64,000 bases of DNA, taken from assembly GCA_020744225.1 (NCBI GenBank), contig JAGMWG010000026.1, forward strand, positions 310,001 through 374,000, read 5' to 3'. The notes under the pieces were generated by a model. The model made no database searches. It saw only the letters and a list, made by a program, of their open reading frames with translations, and was not told the origin of the DNA. How positions within the stretch are numbered: the first letter of the stretch is position 1; each line of letters opens with the position of its first letter. A program made the position numbers and the translations under genes. Positions 45,297 to 56,329 of this stretch are shown here, piece by piece. Origin of the DNA: Paraphoma chrysanthemicola (taxonomy: Eukaryota > Ascomycota > Dothideomycetes > Pleosporales > Phaeosphaeriaceae).

Positions 45297-45733
45297 TCAC
45301 TGCATCGGCCCTCTTCTTAGTATTGAGTAGCACTTCAGTGCCCAGGGTAGACCTGAGGAAGCTGCGTCTCTCTCCGCAGCTAGTGAAACAGATGGTGGTG
45401 GAGGTAATCCATCATGTAGAGGCGGAGAAGAGGTATGGCTAGCCGGTACATTTATTGGTCCGGGGTCGGCAACGGAAGTACTACCATCGCAAAATCGTCT
45501 TCCCACGACCCACCCAAGTCGACCGTGTTACTCGTGGCATTACAGTGCCCTGGTGTATCAAAACCATCCTTGCCACCCTCAGCAGCCCCTGCCATTGAGA
45601 CATCCGATTCGGCATCACCAATCCCTTCCCCCCACCCGAGCTTGTGTGAGCGTATTGTCCAGATTTGAAAGCGCACGTATGAAGAATGACACCTCTGCTG
45701 TCGGAATAGGTATGTCAGACTCTGTAATGTCAT
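45297..45733 (-). pseudogene. coding-like fragments, Pro/Gly-rich
   Basis: Two minus-strand frames look coding in succession: GDAESDVSMAGAAEGGKDGF (about 45.63 kb) down to 45452, and a Pro/Ser-rich frame ending at 45297 (SSPPLHDGLPPPPSVSLAAE). A one-base shift separates them. Function unknown. Confidence 0.28.
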
Positions 45734-46057
45734 TTCGCGACAAGTTTAAAGATGACGGGAAGCATTAGCGAGAGACTGGGAAAGTAGCTTGAACTTCTGC
45801 GACAGTCCTGACCTTAGGGGGGGTCCGACTTATTATTAGCAGCCACGACCATGGCCGTTTTGCTTTGTTGCTATGGCTCAGAGGCAATTACGCTTACGAT
45901 TGTTGCGTCAATCTAACAGCTTTTAGTGTCATCATTCTTTCCCCAACTTCACCCCGAATCCTCACCGCGCTACCACAACAAGCTTCTACGGTAGCATATC
46001 CTAATTGTATCGGGCTTTTAGTCTCTTAATATATCTTCATTCCATGGCGGCATCAGC

Positions 46058-46459
46058 ATGCCACCGAAGCAGAGAACAACAGCAGCTCCAAGCCTGTTAC
46101 GACTGCATCATTCAGTGCAAATACTCGCTGCCGCAATCTTTTCCGTGGAGCCAGCAGCTACACCTAAGCGCAATGCCTCTCCGTCGTGGAGCTTCATGCG
46201 CAAGTCTACACTGTTGCGAGAAATAATTAAAGGGACCTGGTTCGGATGTTTTGCTGATGAAGCGGGCTAAGCAGGAAATGCATTTGAGGATTTAGCTGGC
46301 GCCGCAAGAGATAACTTTCTGCCTTCATCCAAGAAGACTAAGGCATCAAAGTCTTTGCATTTTAGATCCAAGACTTCAACTCTGCTGGCAGAAGCCGCCG
46401 GATCAGCAGAACCTTCTAGGTCAGATGTCGTTTGTTCAAACCTTGTTCATTCTCTATAA
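46058..46459 (+). pseudogene. small basic protein gene with internal TAA
   Basis: ATG-initiated frame (MPPKQRTTAAPSLLRL) of 133 codons, broken once by TAA at 46268-46270, then continuing with AFEDLAGAARDNFLPSSKKT and KSLHFRSKTSTLLAEAAGSA to a TAA at 46457. The internal stop fits GGC CAA changed to GGC TAA. The single lesion suggests recent inactivation or a strain-specific allele. It lies just upstream of the next gene on the same strand. Confidence 0.45.
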
Positions 46460-46497
46460 AGCGGCTCACGCAGTGCACTGCGGCCTAACTAGTAGGT

Positions 46498-47478
46498 ATG
46501 AGCGCAGAACGCGATTCCAGGCAGCGCACTCCATCGACCAACCGCCGCACTCCGCGTGCGCCGCAAAGGTTGCAACTCACGAGTACGCTTGACAGTAGCA
46601 AGATTGATCTGGCTGAGCGAAGCAGTCTTTTTCAGTCTGCGGAACCGTCCTCCGTCGAAGAGCCATTGTACTTGAATGGCGCAGATCACTGGGTCCATCC
46701 GTCCTGCAAAGTTGTAGGTCGCGAATATACGCCAGAGGAAAAGTTCTTCAAGAAGCACATGGTGATGATTCTCGCGGTTGACCCATGCGTCTCAGAGAAG
46801 ATCGCTATCGTCGGTTATGACAGCGAAGATATACAAAGAGCAGCACACGCGTTGCACGCCTACACTGCGAACATCAACGTGTCATGTTTTCGCATTCGAG
46901 AATGTCCTGCAGACATCATCAAGGCTGCAGGAGGCCCGTGGGATAAGATACTTTGTCAACCTCCAGATTGGACTGACCTCGAGCCATGGTTAGTCGCCTG
47001 CAGGCCTATACTAGCACCGCAAGGTCATGTCATAATTGAATTGGAATGGGATAGTCAGATTTGCTGGCGGATTGTAGCTTGGGAATGCGCCAGATTATCC
47101 TGGAGGAGGGGTCTCAAGCTGGACAGAGTGAATGGATGCAATGCGACCGCGAATCGACTTAGTGAATCTCGAATCAATCAAAAAATCCGAAGGCATATCA
47201 GTCGGTGCTTTCATTCACTCGCTAACGCACTGCTGTGCATCGACTCCGCGAAATACAAAGCTCTTGCAAATGAGCTCCGTACCGCAGCAACGGTGAGTTT
47301 CAATCAGGGGAGAGGATCTCTACGGGAGCTCATTGCATTTGGCGATTGCATCTTTGGTGTCTTCTCCCTCTGATATCCACAAGAATGGTTCAGCCAGCGA
47401 ATGATCCAGGAAGCCGAGGAAGCCTCAGGTGATGAAGAAGACAACATACTAGAGGAAGATTCCTATGTCACGTACTAG
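46498..47478 (+). CDS. hypothetical protein (291 aa) with in-frame acidic extension after TGA
   Basis: ATG at 46498, about 40 bases after a TATAAA (46455-46460). The frame runs 291 codons to TGA at 47371-47373. The N-terminus is basic (RDSRQRTPSTNRRTPRAPQR). The middle has an alternating strand/helix pattern (MVMILAVDPCVSEKIAIVGY; LVACRPILAPQGHVIIELEW) that resembles a partial Rossmann or methyltransferase-like fold, but I see no glycine-rich SAM motif. After the TGA the same frame stays open for 34 codons with clear coding character (QEWFSQRMIQEAEEASGDEE) and ends at TAG 47476-47478. Either a nonsense change (CGA or TGG to TGA) or a read-through stop. The main ORF is supported; the fold guess is weak. 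Confidence 0.52.
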
Positions 47479-47824
47479 TTAAGTCAGGATAACTAGGAAC
47501 TATGGGAAGATTAAAAGAACGGTTCGAGCCATCGAAGAGCCGATGTTCCCGTTTGAATCTTTCTGTGACATCTCATGTAGATGATTGCATGAGTACGTGC
47601 TCTGCTCGCTGTAGCTTTCCACCATGTATCGGAAGCCAGAAGGAAATATGGTGCTTCTATCCAATCCTGGCAAGTTCCATCACCTTCTGCATCATCATCA
47701 CGAGTCGGCAGCATAGCTTCGTAACAGCCCCTCTGCTTCTAGTAGCACAAATAGTACAAACTCTATGGCATCCGACCGCACTCTAACACGCTTACAATAA
47801 CGCCCACTCTTGTGATCGCCGTTG

Positions 47825-48490
47825 TACTGAAAGCCTTCAGGAAAATCCCGTGAACCTCCTTCGTGAGATGAAATAAAACTCGGCCACCTTCCGCGACAGC
47901 TTGGTGCAACGCGCGTGGGAGCAGGCCGGGCTATAGCGCATGACAGGCCTATGAAGGTGCAGTATGAGAGCCTGATAACGCAACTTAATTTGTTTCAAGG
48001 TAAGTTAGCCGTAACACCATGAATCTATGCTAACACTACAAAGCACCATACTCTGGACAGCTCCCCGCCGTCTATTCCCGAGATCCAAAAAGCTGTCGAG
48101 CTCATCGGAAAGAACCCCAACACCGACATGGAATCGGATAGCGGGATCGAGGGTGAAGTGGAGGAGTCGGTGAACAACTGCGGAATAGACTCAAGGCGAG
48201 TGGCGGACCGATGAATTCTCCTTTGATGAGAGTGGTGCGATGCGGAAGAGAAACAAGACTCCTTCAGCACACCATGTCTGGTGGCGGTGATGCCGACTTG
48301 GCCGGACGAATAAGACTGCTTCTCTACCCAGAGTTCTGACAGTGATAGCAGAAACTACATCGAAACATTCCGCCATCGGCTTCCGAACCACGGGTTACCC
48401 AAGCCACGGATTGATCGAAAGGTTGGATTGACCATGAATCGCATTTGTTTTGGGAACGAATTTCGTGGCTTGATCCTGCAGCGACCTACA
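47825..48490 (+). pseudogene. decayed gene with several stops
   Basis: The plus frame at 47.83 kb reads SLQENPVNLLREMK-stop-NS and ATFRDSLVQRAWEQAGL-stop, the TAA and TAG both fitting CAA/CAG. A GTAAGT donor near 48.0 kb with a GCTAAC branch leads to PPSIPEIQKAVELIGKNPNT and ESDSGIEGEVEESVNNCGID. A frame change gives GRTDEFSFDESGAMRKRNKT, and another leads into the ORF at 48.43 kb. Acidic, probably regulatory-type protein; family unknown. Confidence 0.4.
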
Positions 48491-48499
48491 CAGCGCTGC

Positions 48500-49975
48500 A
48501 TCTTACAATTCGCTGTGGCATTGCATACTCCTAGGACTTACACGTGGAGGTGCTGCATCGTCGCTGCACTACCTGTATTGAGTGCGCCATCTGGTCGGGT
48601 CGTTGCGCAGCTCCATCGTCCAAACTGGCGGAGCTCGTGCACGTGTAGCGACCGTGTCTGCCAATCCAGAGGTTGCAATCTTGAAAATAGTGGCAATCTC
48701 GGGAAGCCGAAGCACAGTCATCACGTGCGAGGTGACATCCATGGTTCGTGATGATGTATATCGTACTTAGCATAATACCTACATTAGATTGCATGTCACA
48801 GGTTTTAATGAAAGAAAGACTTTCTTAGTACAAGTGTATGTCATAAGCATTGCGACTTTATATCGCCCCTCCCCCTGCGCGGTACGGTATCGCGGTAATT
48901 CCTGCAAGAGCTTCGTGACTTCGGAGGTGCTTTCATCATTCCGATGGCGCATTGTGAGTGTGGTGCGTATGTGGCCGAGCCGTCAACCCCACTTCTTGGT
49001 ATTTTAACCATATGGAGTATGAAAAGAAGGCCCGATTTTCGCGTACTATGCTGACGCTAGCTGCAGGTTTGTTAAACCAGACTGATGCCTGAAGTGGTGC
49101 CAGTAGAGCGACAAATGAGTCCATCGTCGTGGCCGCGAATGGATAAGTGGTCATGCGCCTCTTGGATGAACAGTTCCAATCGGACGTGGAGACGCCGCAA
49201 GCCCCCACAAACATCAGCACCTGCTCTGCTCTCGTACCACATGCTCACTGTCGGGATCCAAGAGATATTCATTGAAGCAGAATAGTACCAGCTATAAAAG
49301 ATGGCTTAATTGGTGGTACTCGGATGCGATGCAGGGTTTCCATGGTACAGTAACCACCCCGCGGCGCCGCAGCCTCGGCAGCGCGTCTCTACACGCACGC
49401 ACTTCTGTCATTCAATGGTGCGCATCGCGAAGATATCCAGATGGGAGGATAAGGCGTGAGCGTGCGCCTCACTGGCTTCGTTGTGAAATTAAGGAACACG
49501 CGCGCTGTAATGAAGCGATTGGGTACCAGCAGGGCCAGCGGCGCTCGCCTCGCAAATGGCCTCGCCCATGCGGGTCATCTCCCGTGGTAAACGTCCTGCA
49601 TGATGACAACTCATTACAAGAGATCTGTATTTGTCCATCGCATGCCACTGCAGCTACGCTACCTGCACAAGCTTGAAATGCACACGGACATGGAGCGATT
49701 TGTGAGCGACCGCTTGATGGTGGCCTCCCAGCTCCAGCGCAGATTCGGCCGGCTTCTGCGCCACGTGCTCGGCGTCCCTGTCGCTCCCTCGTGTGCCTCG
49801 GTGAGCGTTCTTCGGATGGTTTCTGCTTCAACAACGCCCATCTAACTCTCTCGCAAGCTCCTTCAATGGCACCCATTTGTTGTTTTTGTAGACTGCTTCA
49901 GTCTTGGTGGTTATTTCCTCTACATCAGCTGCCTCGGATCCTTCGCAATCACGTCTCGAACCCCACCGACCACTC
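48500..49975. other. unassigned; weak fragments
   Basis: Scraps such as ARVATVSANPEVAILKIVAI (near 48.65 kb, plus) and QLRYLHKLEMHTDMERFVSD (near 49.67 kb, plus) look coding but cannot be joined or named. Confidence 0.35.
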
Positions 49976-49980
49976 ATAAA

Positions 49981-50340
49981 CTAAGGCATGCCCATCGCGT
50001 AACAACGAGCCGTCTCGCAGTGCGTCTTGTGTGTCTTGCCTCTTTCTGAGTGTTTCCTCCTGCTGACCTCCTCTAGGCCTCCATGTGACCCTCCGCCGCT
50101 GCTCCGCTCAGCAATTTCCATCGATAGCTCGCACGCCGTCGCCAGCGCAGTCTTGACACACAATACCATGGGCGACGCAGCGATCTTCTTCAGGAATGCG
50201 TGGTCAATGAACCGGCACTGTCCCATCAGAGATAACATATCGACGCGATGCATCAGATCTCTGCGGCCTGTTGCCTCTGGGTCTGAGCGTTGTGGTGGGC
50301 CACCGAGTGGACGCGTGGTAACCGGAGCATAGAGCCCCAT
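49981..50340 (-). CDS. hypothetical protein, about 119 aa
   Basis: Open minus-strand frame, with a plausible ATG at 50340 (MGLYAPVTTRPLGGPP); the frame itself is open from 50406. Contains helical stretches (HRVDMLSLMGQCRFIDHAFL; LCVKTALATACELSMEIAER) and a basic Ser/Gly/His-rich tail. No known domain. The overlapping plus-strand ORF (50027-50332) looks like a shadow. Confidence 0.38.
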   Translation of the reverse strand: MGLYAPVTTRPLGGPPQRSDPEATGRRDLMHRVDMLSLMGQCRFIDHAFLKKIAASPMVLCVKTALATACELSMEIAERSSGGGSHGGLEEVSRRKHSERGKTHKTHCETARCYAMGMP

Positions 50341-50439
50341 CGGCACCTCGACCTGATACACGTGACTCAAGCATACCAAAGCGAAAATGGCAGATCGGGT
50401 TGTCACGAGCCTCTCAAGGCACCATGCACGGCGTCGCGT

Positions 50440-51713
50440 CCTGCACCCGCCGTACCAACGCGCCAGACCAAGCGTACATCGACTCGGAGGCCGACTTTGG
50501 CGCTGGGATCGAAGAACGGTCTACCGAAGGGGAGGATATCCAATCAGAACGGCATAAAGTCTGGACTCCTTACTGGTACTGAGGCCAAGGATCAGCACGA
50601 GGCGGTCGTCCGAAACATGGAGCTATCGTCGATTACCAAGCAGCGGCATGGTTTTGCACTTGACGCCGGCGAAGCGCGTGCTGAGCACGTCGCCCGTCTG
50701 AGTGTCGCTTCTGGAAGGAGCGAACGGACGGAGTCACGTCATGCCTCGGAAGCCTTGTTCGATCCCCTTCCCGTGTGATCGATGAGCCTACGTCCACGCA
50801 TTGCTGGGCAAAGACCCCGAGGGATGTTCTTGCCCAACTTGCCAAACAAGAAAGGCAAATTCAAGACGTACATGGATTTTAGCATGGTCGACGAATTGAA
50901 CGAGAAACAAATCTCACTACCGGCGTTGCGGAACGTGCAGCCATCTTTCCTTGGACTATCGGGACAAGTTGCCTGGCTCAACAATGTTGCGCACTATGAT
51001 CGGATTAGCAACGCCTCATCCTGCGATCGAAATAGATGATTCAACACATCTACAGCATGTCCGTCCTGGACTTGCTTAATGATCTGCTGTCAACAGTCTC
51101 GACAGCGCACTAGACGACCATGCTCCCTTGATTGCCTCTCATACCGACGGTATGACTGGACGCCACGATTGCATTCGGCTACCCCATCAACGAAGCAGCG
51201 AGCTCTCAGGGACAACAACGTATCGGTGCATAGTCGATGAAGGCGCTTCATAGCGCACAAGTGTGCTCAAGTCGCGCACACATCAATCCCGCTCGCAAGT
51301 CACCTTGGTACATCTACACGAGCACAAACTTTGGAGAAGATACGGCACTCCTCAACACATCCCGATCAAGGGACGGCGATCATCCACGGCGTACGCAGTC
51401 GTCGATGAGCTTCGTATCAACATTACATCAATATAGCTAGAATATATATCTCTTCAACGAAAATGGCCGTGAGGCGCGTGTGCAAGGCGTAACTGACCAG
51501 CTCCATAATGCGCGGGCGCAGCTCACTTACGCCGTCTCTGTATACAACAAGAAAACCGCAGCACCCACCTACGACGGCTATCCAGGGACCGGCACCCATT
51601 CTTTCCGCTACTTTAACTTTCCTTCGTCTGGTCTGCTAGACGTCAAACATGGCCAGGAAGCACCCCCGGCGCGTGGTGATGCTGACGGGGACCGTTTGGC
51701 CTGGGGCCCGTAG
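50440..51713 (+). pseudogene. long decayed gene: nine in-frame stops, one intact frame
   Basis: After coding-like pieces at 50.46 kb (DSEADFGAGIEERSTEGEDI) and 50.6 kb (VVRNMELSSITKQRHGFALD), one frame from about 50772 to 51713 stays coding without any indel but contains TAG at 50880, 51006, 51033, 51111, 51231 and 51438 and TGA at 50997, 51129 and 51153. Sequence between stops is convincing: WAKTPRDVLAQLAKQERQIQ; MIQHIYSMSVLDLLNDLLST; TIAFGYPINEAASSQGQQR; FNENGREARVQGVTDQLHN. Every stop fits one C-to-T change (CAG or CGA). The function is not recognised; the C-terminal half looks globular. Confidence 0.5.
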
Positions 51714-51719
51714 CACCAC

Positions 51720-53430
51720 CACACGGAGCCACAACACCAGCACGTCGCCCTTCATCTTGGGAAAATTCTCAGAGAAGAGTGCTTCCAATCCGCAATGGCG
51801 ACTCTGGTACTAGTTCCTGATGTTGCGCGCATAAGATAACACTGACCTCAATGGCCTATGTCCAGCCTTTGATCGCATCGCATGTGCCCGAGCCCTGCCC
51901 TAGCCATGTTACTTCGAATCGCGAGAACGCACAAGCAGCGCCCTGAATTGCATTGAGGGGCGGAAGGAGGCTGAGGGCAGTTGTGCGGACAGAAGCTGCG
52001 ATCTACTGTTGAACCGTTGGGTCGTCGCGGAGATGCATTGTTTCTGGACGCCCGCCGCGTTGTCTCCGCCGACGCGACCTGCCAGATGCCTCTTTGCGCT
52101 CGAGGATGGGACGTCACGATCGATTATCACCCAGTGTATCGTCTCGTGTCGACCTCGGTCCATTGGACTGAAGCATACGGCCAGTCGCTGTGTCGAAACT
52201 TGGAGTTTTCTCGTCGAAAGTAAGGTATGGGCCGCGTCACTACCTCTCCAGGGTTCTTGACGGCATGCCATTCCGCCCATCATTCAAGCTGAAAGAGTGC
52301 AAGCTCTGGAGTTCGCGCGGGCCATCGGTGCGCATCATCATAAACGTATTCCTTGTCTAGAGTCTCGTGCTAGTAAGCTTGCGCTTCGCTGCCGGGAACC
52401 CTCAATTCGTTCATCCTCTTCTGAACAGAGTCCTCTGCCGTGAACTCATGTTGCTTTCTTGCTGCGACCCGCTCTACCTCTAACACGATCCTGCTCAGCC
52501 GTACGCAGCAGTCACTGAGCAGCACTACTTACACAGACGCCTCGCTCTCCTCTTAAACTACGGCGTGCAGATACGGTGCTACAACGAAGAGGCAGATCCG
52601 AGGTTACTCGCACTAAGAGCTAGCGTAGCGGCTGCGGATACAGCAGGAAGAAATTCATCTACTGACGGCCGCACGCCGTCGCGGGCTTAGTGACCGTCTC
52701 GACCTAGTGAGCCACCTCATGTGAGTCAGCCTTTCAATTCCCTCTGAGCTATGAGCAATGCTCGTTATCCTCGCTGCGGTTGCAAATTGATGGTTAACAC
52801 GGGATGTTACTATTACTCTCAGGTCAGAGCGACTTCAAAGGATGGCTAGCCGCGACCTGCGAAGCGAAGCTGTCAGCGGATGACCACGCATGATACCGAT
52901 TGGAGACAACCCACCTTTCCACAAGATGCTAAAATCACCATTATGCTTTTTACGACGATAGCTCCGTTGCATTCATCGCAACTTCTCTCCTCCATCATCA
53001 GCTCCCGATTCGGCCGCTCGCCATCCTACGTGTCTCGTCAGATTGTGGGGGAAATGCGAAAGGAGCAACACCAGGACTTGTCTCTTTAGCTGGTCCTTCA
53101 ACCAATTTCCTATCAAACTCATTGGCGGTCTCTTTCTACGCTTCCTGTTAGCATCAGAAGCGAAGCGGGGCAATTCATGTAGAAGTAAGTAACAAGGTTG
53201 GAGGAAATCTCTCTGTATCGGCTATTGAGTATCTACCTCGCTTTTTTTTAGGCTTTTCTCGTTTTTCTCCATGTTGTTGGTCCTGCTCCCGTAATTCCAA
53301 ACGCTGCTGTAATTCGAAACGCTCCTGTAAAGACTGGGCGATTATGAAGTCTGCTTACGTACATCAAGAAAATCAAAAATCCACCGCAGTACAAAATGAG
53401 ACTATCACACTGTGCAACGGCACATCATCG
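51720..53430. other. no supported gene
   Basis: Overlapping ORFs on both strands at 51.85-52.3 kb are equally good, and I cannot choose between them. The rest shows no gene. Confidence 0.4.
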
Positions 53431-53437
53431 TGACCTC

Positions 53438-54160
53438 CTAGGTTTGCGTCGACGCGTCGATCATAGAACGACGAGTCTTTGCCGGTCGGTTCTGCGAGTG
53501 GAATGAAGGGTCAACAAGATAGTCCAGGCGACTAGGCAGGGACAGACGAAAGGACGGGTATTTTCTCGGCCCGGGAATCAGGAAACCCTCAGCGCGAGGA
53601 ATGCACCCACGAGGATAGCAGGTTTGGGCATCATCAGCTGAAAGGCAAGATGCGAGCTCGTTGATCGCTGGCCGAAGAAGACGAAGTTCGATCTCATAAT
53701 GGGCTGCCGGCATCTCGTTCAAAAGACGTTCGTATGCGTGTAACAATTGATTCCGGCTTGAATCGTCCTGCGTAAACTTAAGCTTCTTGAGCTCCTGTTT
53801 GAAAGCAGTGACCTTGTGACTAAATCGTCACACAGTGGCCCATCGGTCATATAGCGGCACAGCTGTGAGTGCGAGTGATGCAAGCCCAACCGGGTACAAG
53901 GCCGAGTGTAATAGCTCGCAAGTTTCGATGCCATGTATTCGGGACGGGAGATGCAATAGAAACAGTAGGAGCCATAGAACCGTAAGCCCCAGAATACCCT
54001 CAACATAATATACAAAGGGGAACAAGATCGGCAGAGCGGCCTGCACATCCTCTCGGACAATATTGAACTCTTGCTGTTTGGACAAAGTAGGTTCCTTGGT
54101 CGACGTGGTTTGGCTATTCGTGGAAGACAGGATGTTGTATATCGTTGTGGCTCTTATTGT
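53438..54160 (-). pseudogene. broken two-membrane-segment protein, paralogue of 8.5-9.2 kb
   Basis: A minus-strand frame is open from about 54.23 kb but lacks an ATG; a start at an ACG near 54.15 kb (ATG changed to ACG) would fit. It encodes a Ser/Thr/Lys leader, EFNIVREDVQAALPILFPFV, a membrane helix (ILGLTVLWLLLFLLHLP), a second hydrophobic stretch (ALYPVGLASLALTAVPLY), one TGA at 53828-53830 (fits CGA), then the family motif FKQELKKLKFTQDDSS with AY eight residues on, and a helical tail ending at 53438. A start loss plus one nonsense change make it a pseudogene. The motif spacing is identical to the relic at 8.45-9.25 kb. Confidence 0.55.
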
Positions 54161-54295
54161 CTGTTTTCGTGGGTAATTCGAGAAGGTAAGTGCGAGAGTA
54201 TTTTGTGTATGCTTCGTAGGAGTTGTGGTTGTTCAGGTAGTGGGTGATCGTTGTCTGGTGGTGAACGGAGAGTTATCGTTGCGGACTGGGTGCAT

Positions 54296-54304
54296 TTTAT
54301 ATAT
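54296..54304 (-). promoter_or_regulatory. TATA box of the 53.4-54.2 kb relic
   Basis: The minus strand reads TATATAAAA, followed by an A/C-rich untranslated-leader-like stretch. Similar in layout to the TATA box before its paralogue at 9.25 kb. Confidence 0.45.
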
Positions 54305-54493
54305 GTGCGGGCTAGGAATTGTAGGTGGGCGTACAATGAGTACATTGATTACTGTGTATATATGTGGAGGTAAATAAAGAGCCATTGTATATATAGGATG
54401 ATCGTCTGAATTCGCCGAAGATCCAGATGGAATCTTCTAACACATTGTGAGTGCGTGTATGTTCACGGGCTTTAGTTGAATCTCATTGAAACC

Positions 54494-54931
54494 CTACAGC
54501 GTGGATGTAGGACATTGTACTGCCCTCGCTAGTGCTATTGCCATTGTAGACAAGCCTTGATCATGATGAAGTGGAAAGGGAGAGCTTAGACAGGATAATC
54601 GGATGGTCTGTACGAAACGAGATAAATGCTGCATATATGCGGCAGAATACTCACGACAATTGATTGATCGGCTTGTGGCTCCAAGCCGCGCCGCTTTAAC
54701 ATCGTGTGTACACCGGCGTTTCCCAAAAATATGCGCTGCGGGTTGTGGCCTTGGTCTATCATGTCGCTTCGCCTTTCCGGCCCAATCGATATCGACGAGA
54801 CGTTTCTGTGGCAATGATACGTCGCGAAGGCGGCCATCGGATATTAACAGATTGTCCGGGCAATGAGATGGGCGTTCTAGTCGCCTATAACTACTGCTGG
54901 ACGGCAAGGAAGGAATCTGCAGCACATCCAT
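54494..54931 (-). CDS. hypothetical protein, 145 aa
   Basis: Complete frame from MDVLQIPSLPSSSSYRRLER to a stop at 54494. Contains a basic middle (IDWAGKAKRHDRPRPQPAA; IFGKRRCTHDVKAARLGATS) and no membrane segment. An upstream exon is possible, since a further minus-strand frame at 54877-55266 is also open. No domain recognised. Confidence 0.35.
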   Translation of the reverse strand: MDVLQIPSLPSSSSYRRLERPSHCPDNLLISDGRLRDVSLPQKRLVDIDWAGKAKRHDRPRPQPAAHIFGKRRCTHDVKAARLGATSRSINCREYSAAYMQHLSRFVQTIRLSCLSSPFPLHHDQGLSTMAIALARAVQCPTSTL

Positions 54932-55253
54932 ATCGCGAGCTTTCGTCTTCGCGGAAATCCGGCAGGGTGACTGTTATTGCGAATGTAGCGTGATAGCCAT
55001 GAACGCTTGAGCGGGTGCTGGGAGGGACCAGCAGTCGCGATAGCCGTGTCGTGGGTCATTGAGGACACACCTTCTAGGGAAAAGGAATCTACGTGCTCCC
55101 GACCAGCAGAATGACAATTTCGTCGTTTCGCAACATTTCGTGTATATAGTCGAGATGTCATACTCCCCGGGGTAACCAACAAGGAACCTTGATTGTGCTC
55201 ACCTTTTGTACTGCAACCTACACAGCCCCGCACATACAGATAAGACTGCTTCG

Positions 55254-55656
55254 ATGTCAACAGCAATTCATGGTTTCAGTCGCACGTTCAATGCGGCTAT
55301 GGAATATTCATTCGTTCCTTTTGAGAAAATCCTTGAAGGTACAGAGTCTATCGCTGACGAGTTTACCTCCATGTTTGTACATCACGAGAACAAGGAAAGT
55401 TTGAACCAACTGTTCATAGACCGAAGCAAAAGATTACCACGTCTGGCAGATCACACACGAGCCAAATTTCCTATCACCCTTTCCGGAACAATAACGCTTC
55501 TCACGAGAATCGATCGAAGACTTATATGATCAGTATTCTGATCTCCTGGGGTCTACGGCAGGTGCTTGCGATGTTGCGACAATGCAAGAACTATTGAGTT
55601 TCATCTCTTGGAAACGACTTCCCCGCATGTCTTTTAGTACATTGCCAGAGCAATAG
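55254..55656 (+). pseudogene. small gene broken by one frameshift
   Basis: ATG at 55254 (MSTAIHGFSRTFNAAMEYSF) opens a frame of 91 codons (SIADEFTSMFVHHENKESLN; RSKRLPRLADHTRAKFPITL) that ends in TGA at 55527. In another frame, overlapping from 55504, strong coding continues (ESIEDLYDQYSDLLGSTAGA; QELLSFISWKRLPRMSF) to TAG at 55654. An indel near 55.5 kb explains it. No splice site pair fits. Confidence 0.45.
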
Positions 55657-55977
55657 ACAATGTTCAGACCAACAGTTATGGTGACTTTCCGTGTGAGTGA
55701 CTTGATCGGTATCAAGCGTGTTCGTCCTGCCTAACCTTGATGATCTCTAGGTTGACGATGGTGGTGCGCTTGGTGCGAACGCAGTCTCCGTCATGCATGG
55801 TATGGTCTCGATGTGTTTGAACAACGCGCATCTTCTCGCCAGCGCACGGTGACCTGAGCCATTCTAGAACAAAGATTAATAGATTACAATGTAATCATCT
55901 GAACAAGGGTCAACTAACTACAATGAAACGTCAGAACAAAAAATTGTATTAGTTAATCACAATGCTACCAGATAGAT

Positions 55978-55986
55978 GCTATATAA
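55978..55986 (+). promoter_or_regulatory. TATA box of the 56120 gene
   Basis: CTATATAAT about 135 bases before the ATG, followed by a C/T- and A-rich leader typical of fungal 5' UTRs. Confidence 0.5.
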
Positions 55987-56119
55987 TGTGCTCGACCTGC
56001 ATCGAATCTTCTTCTCGACACAAAAAGTGAACACAATCACACAAAGAAATTTCACTGGACCTCCATCAGGCAACTGTACTTGACCTTCTGAATACCCAGC
56101 CGGTACTCAATCAGACGCG

Positions 56120-56329
56120 ATGAAGCTCGCCGTAGAGGTCGGGACACATGCAAAGGAAGTTGACAAGCTTCGCGCTCAACTTGCAGAGCTCCAGACAAAG
56201 CTCACCGAATCAAATGAAGACGCCATGAAGCTCGCCATAGAGGTCGGGACACATGCAAAGGAAGCTGACAATCTTCGCGCCCAACTTGCGGAGCTCCAGA
56301 CAAAGCTCACAAGATCAAATGAAGAGGTA
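56120..56329 (+). repeat. 105-bp in-frame tandem duplication
   Basis: 56120-56224 and 56225-56329 are over 90% alike by eye and keep the reading frame; each encodes one 35-residue coil unit. Confidence 0.9.

Noticed and set aside
51848..52283. Gene at 52 kb
   Set aside because: Three overlapping frames on two strands are equally plausible, with no start, intron or domain to decide.
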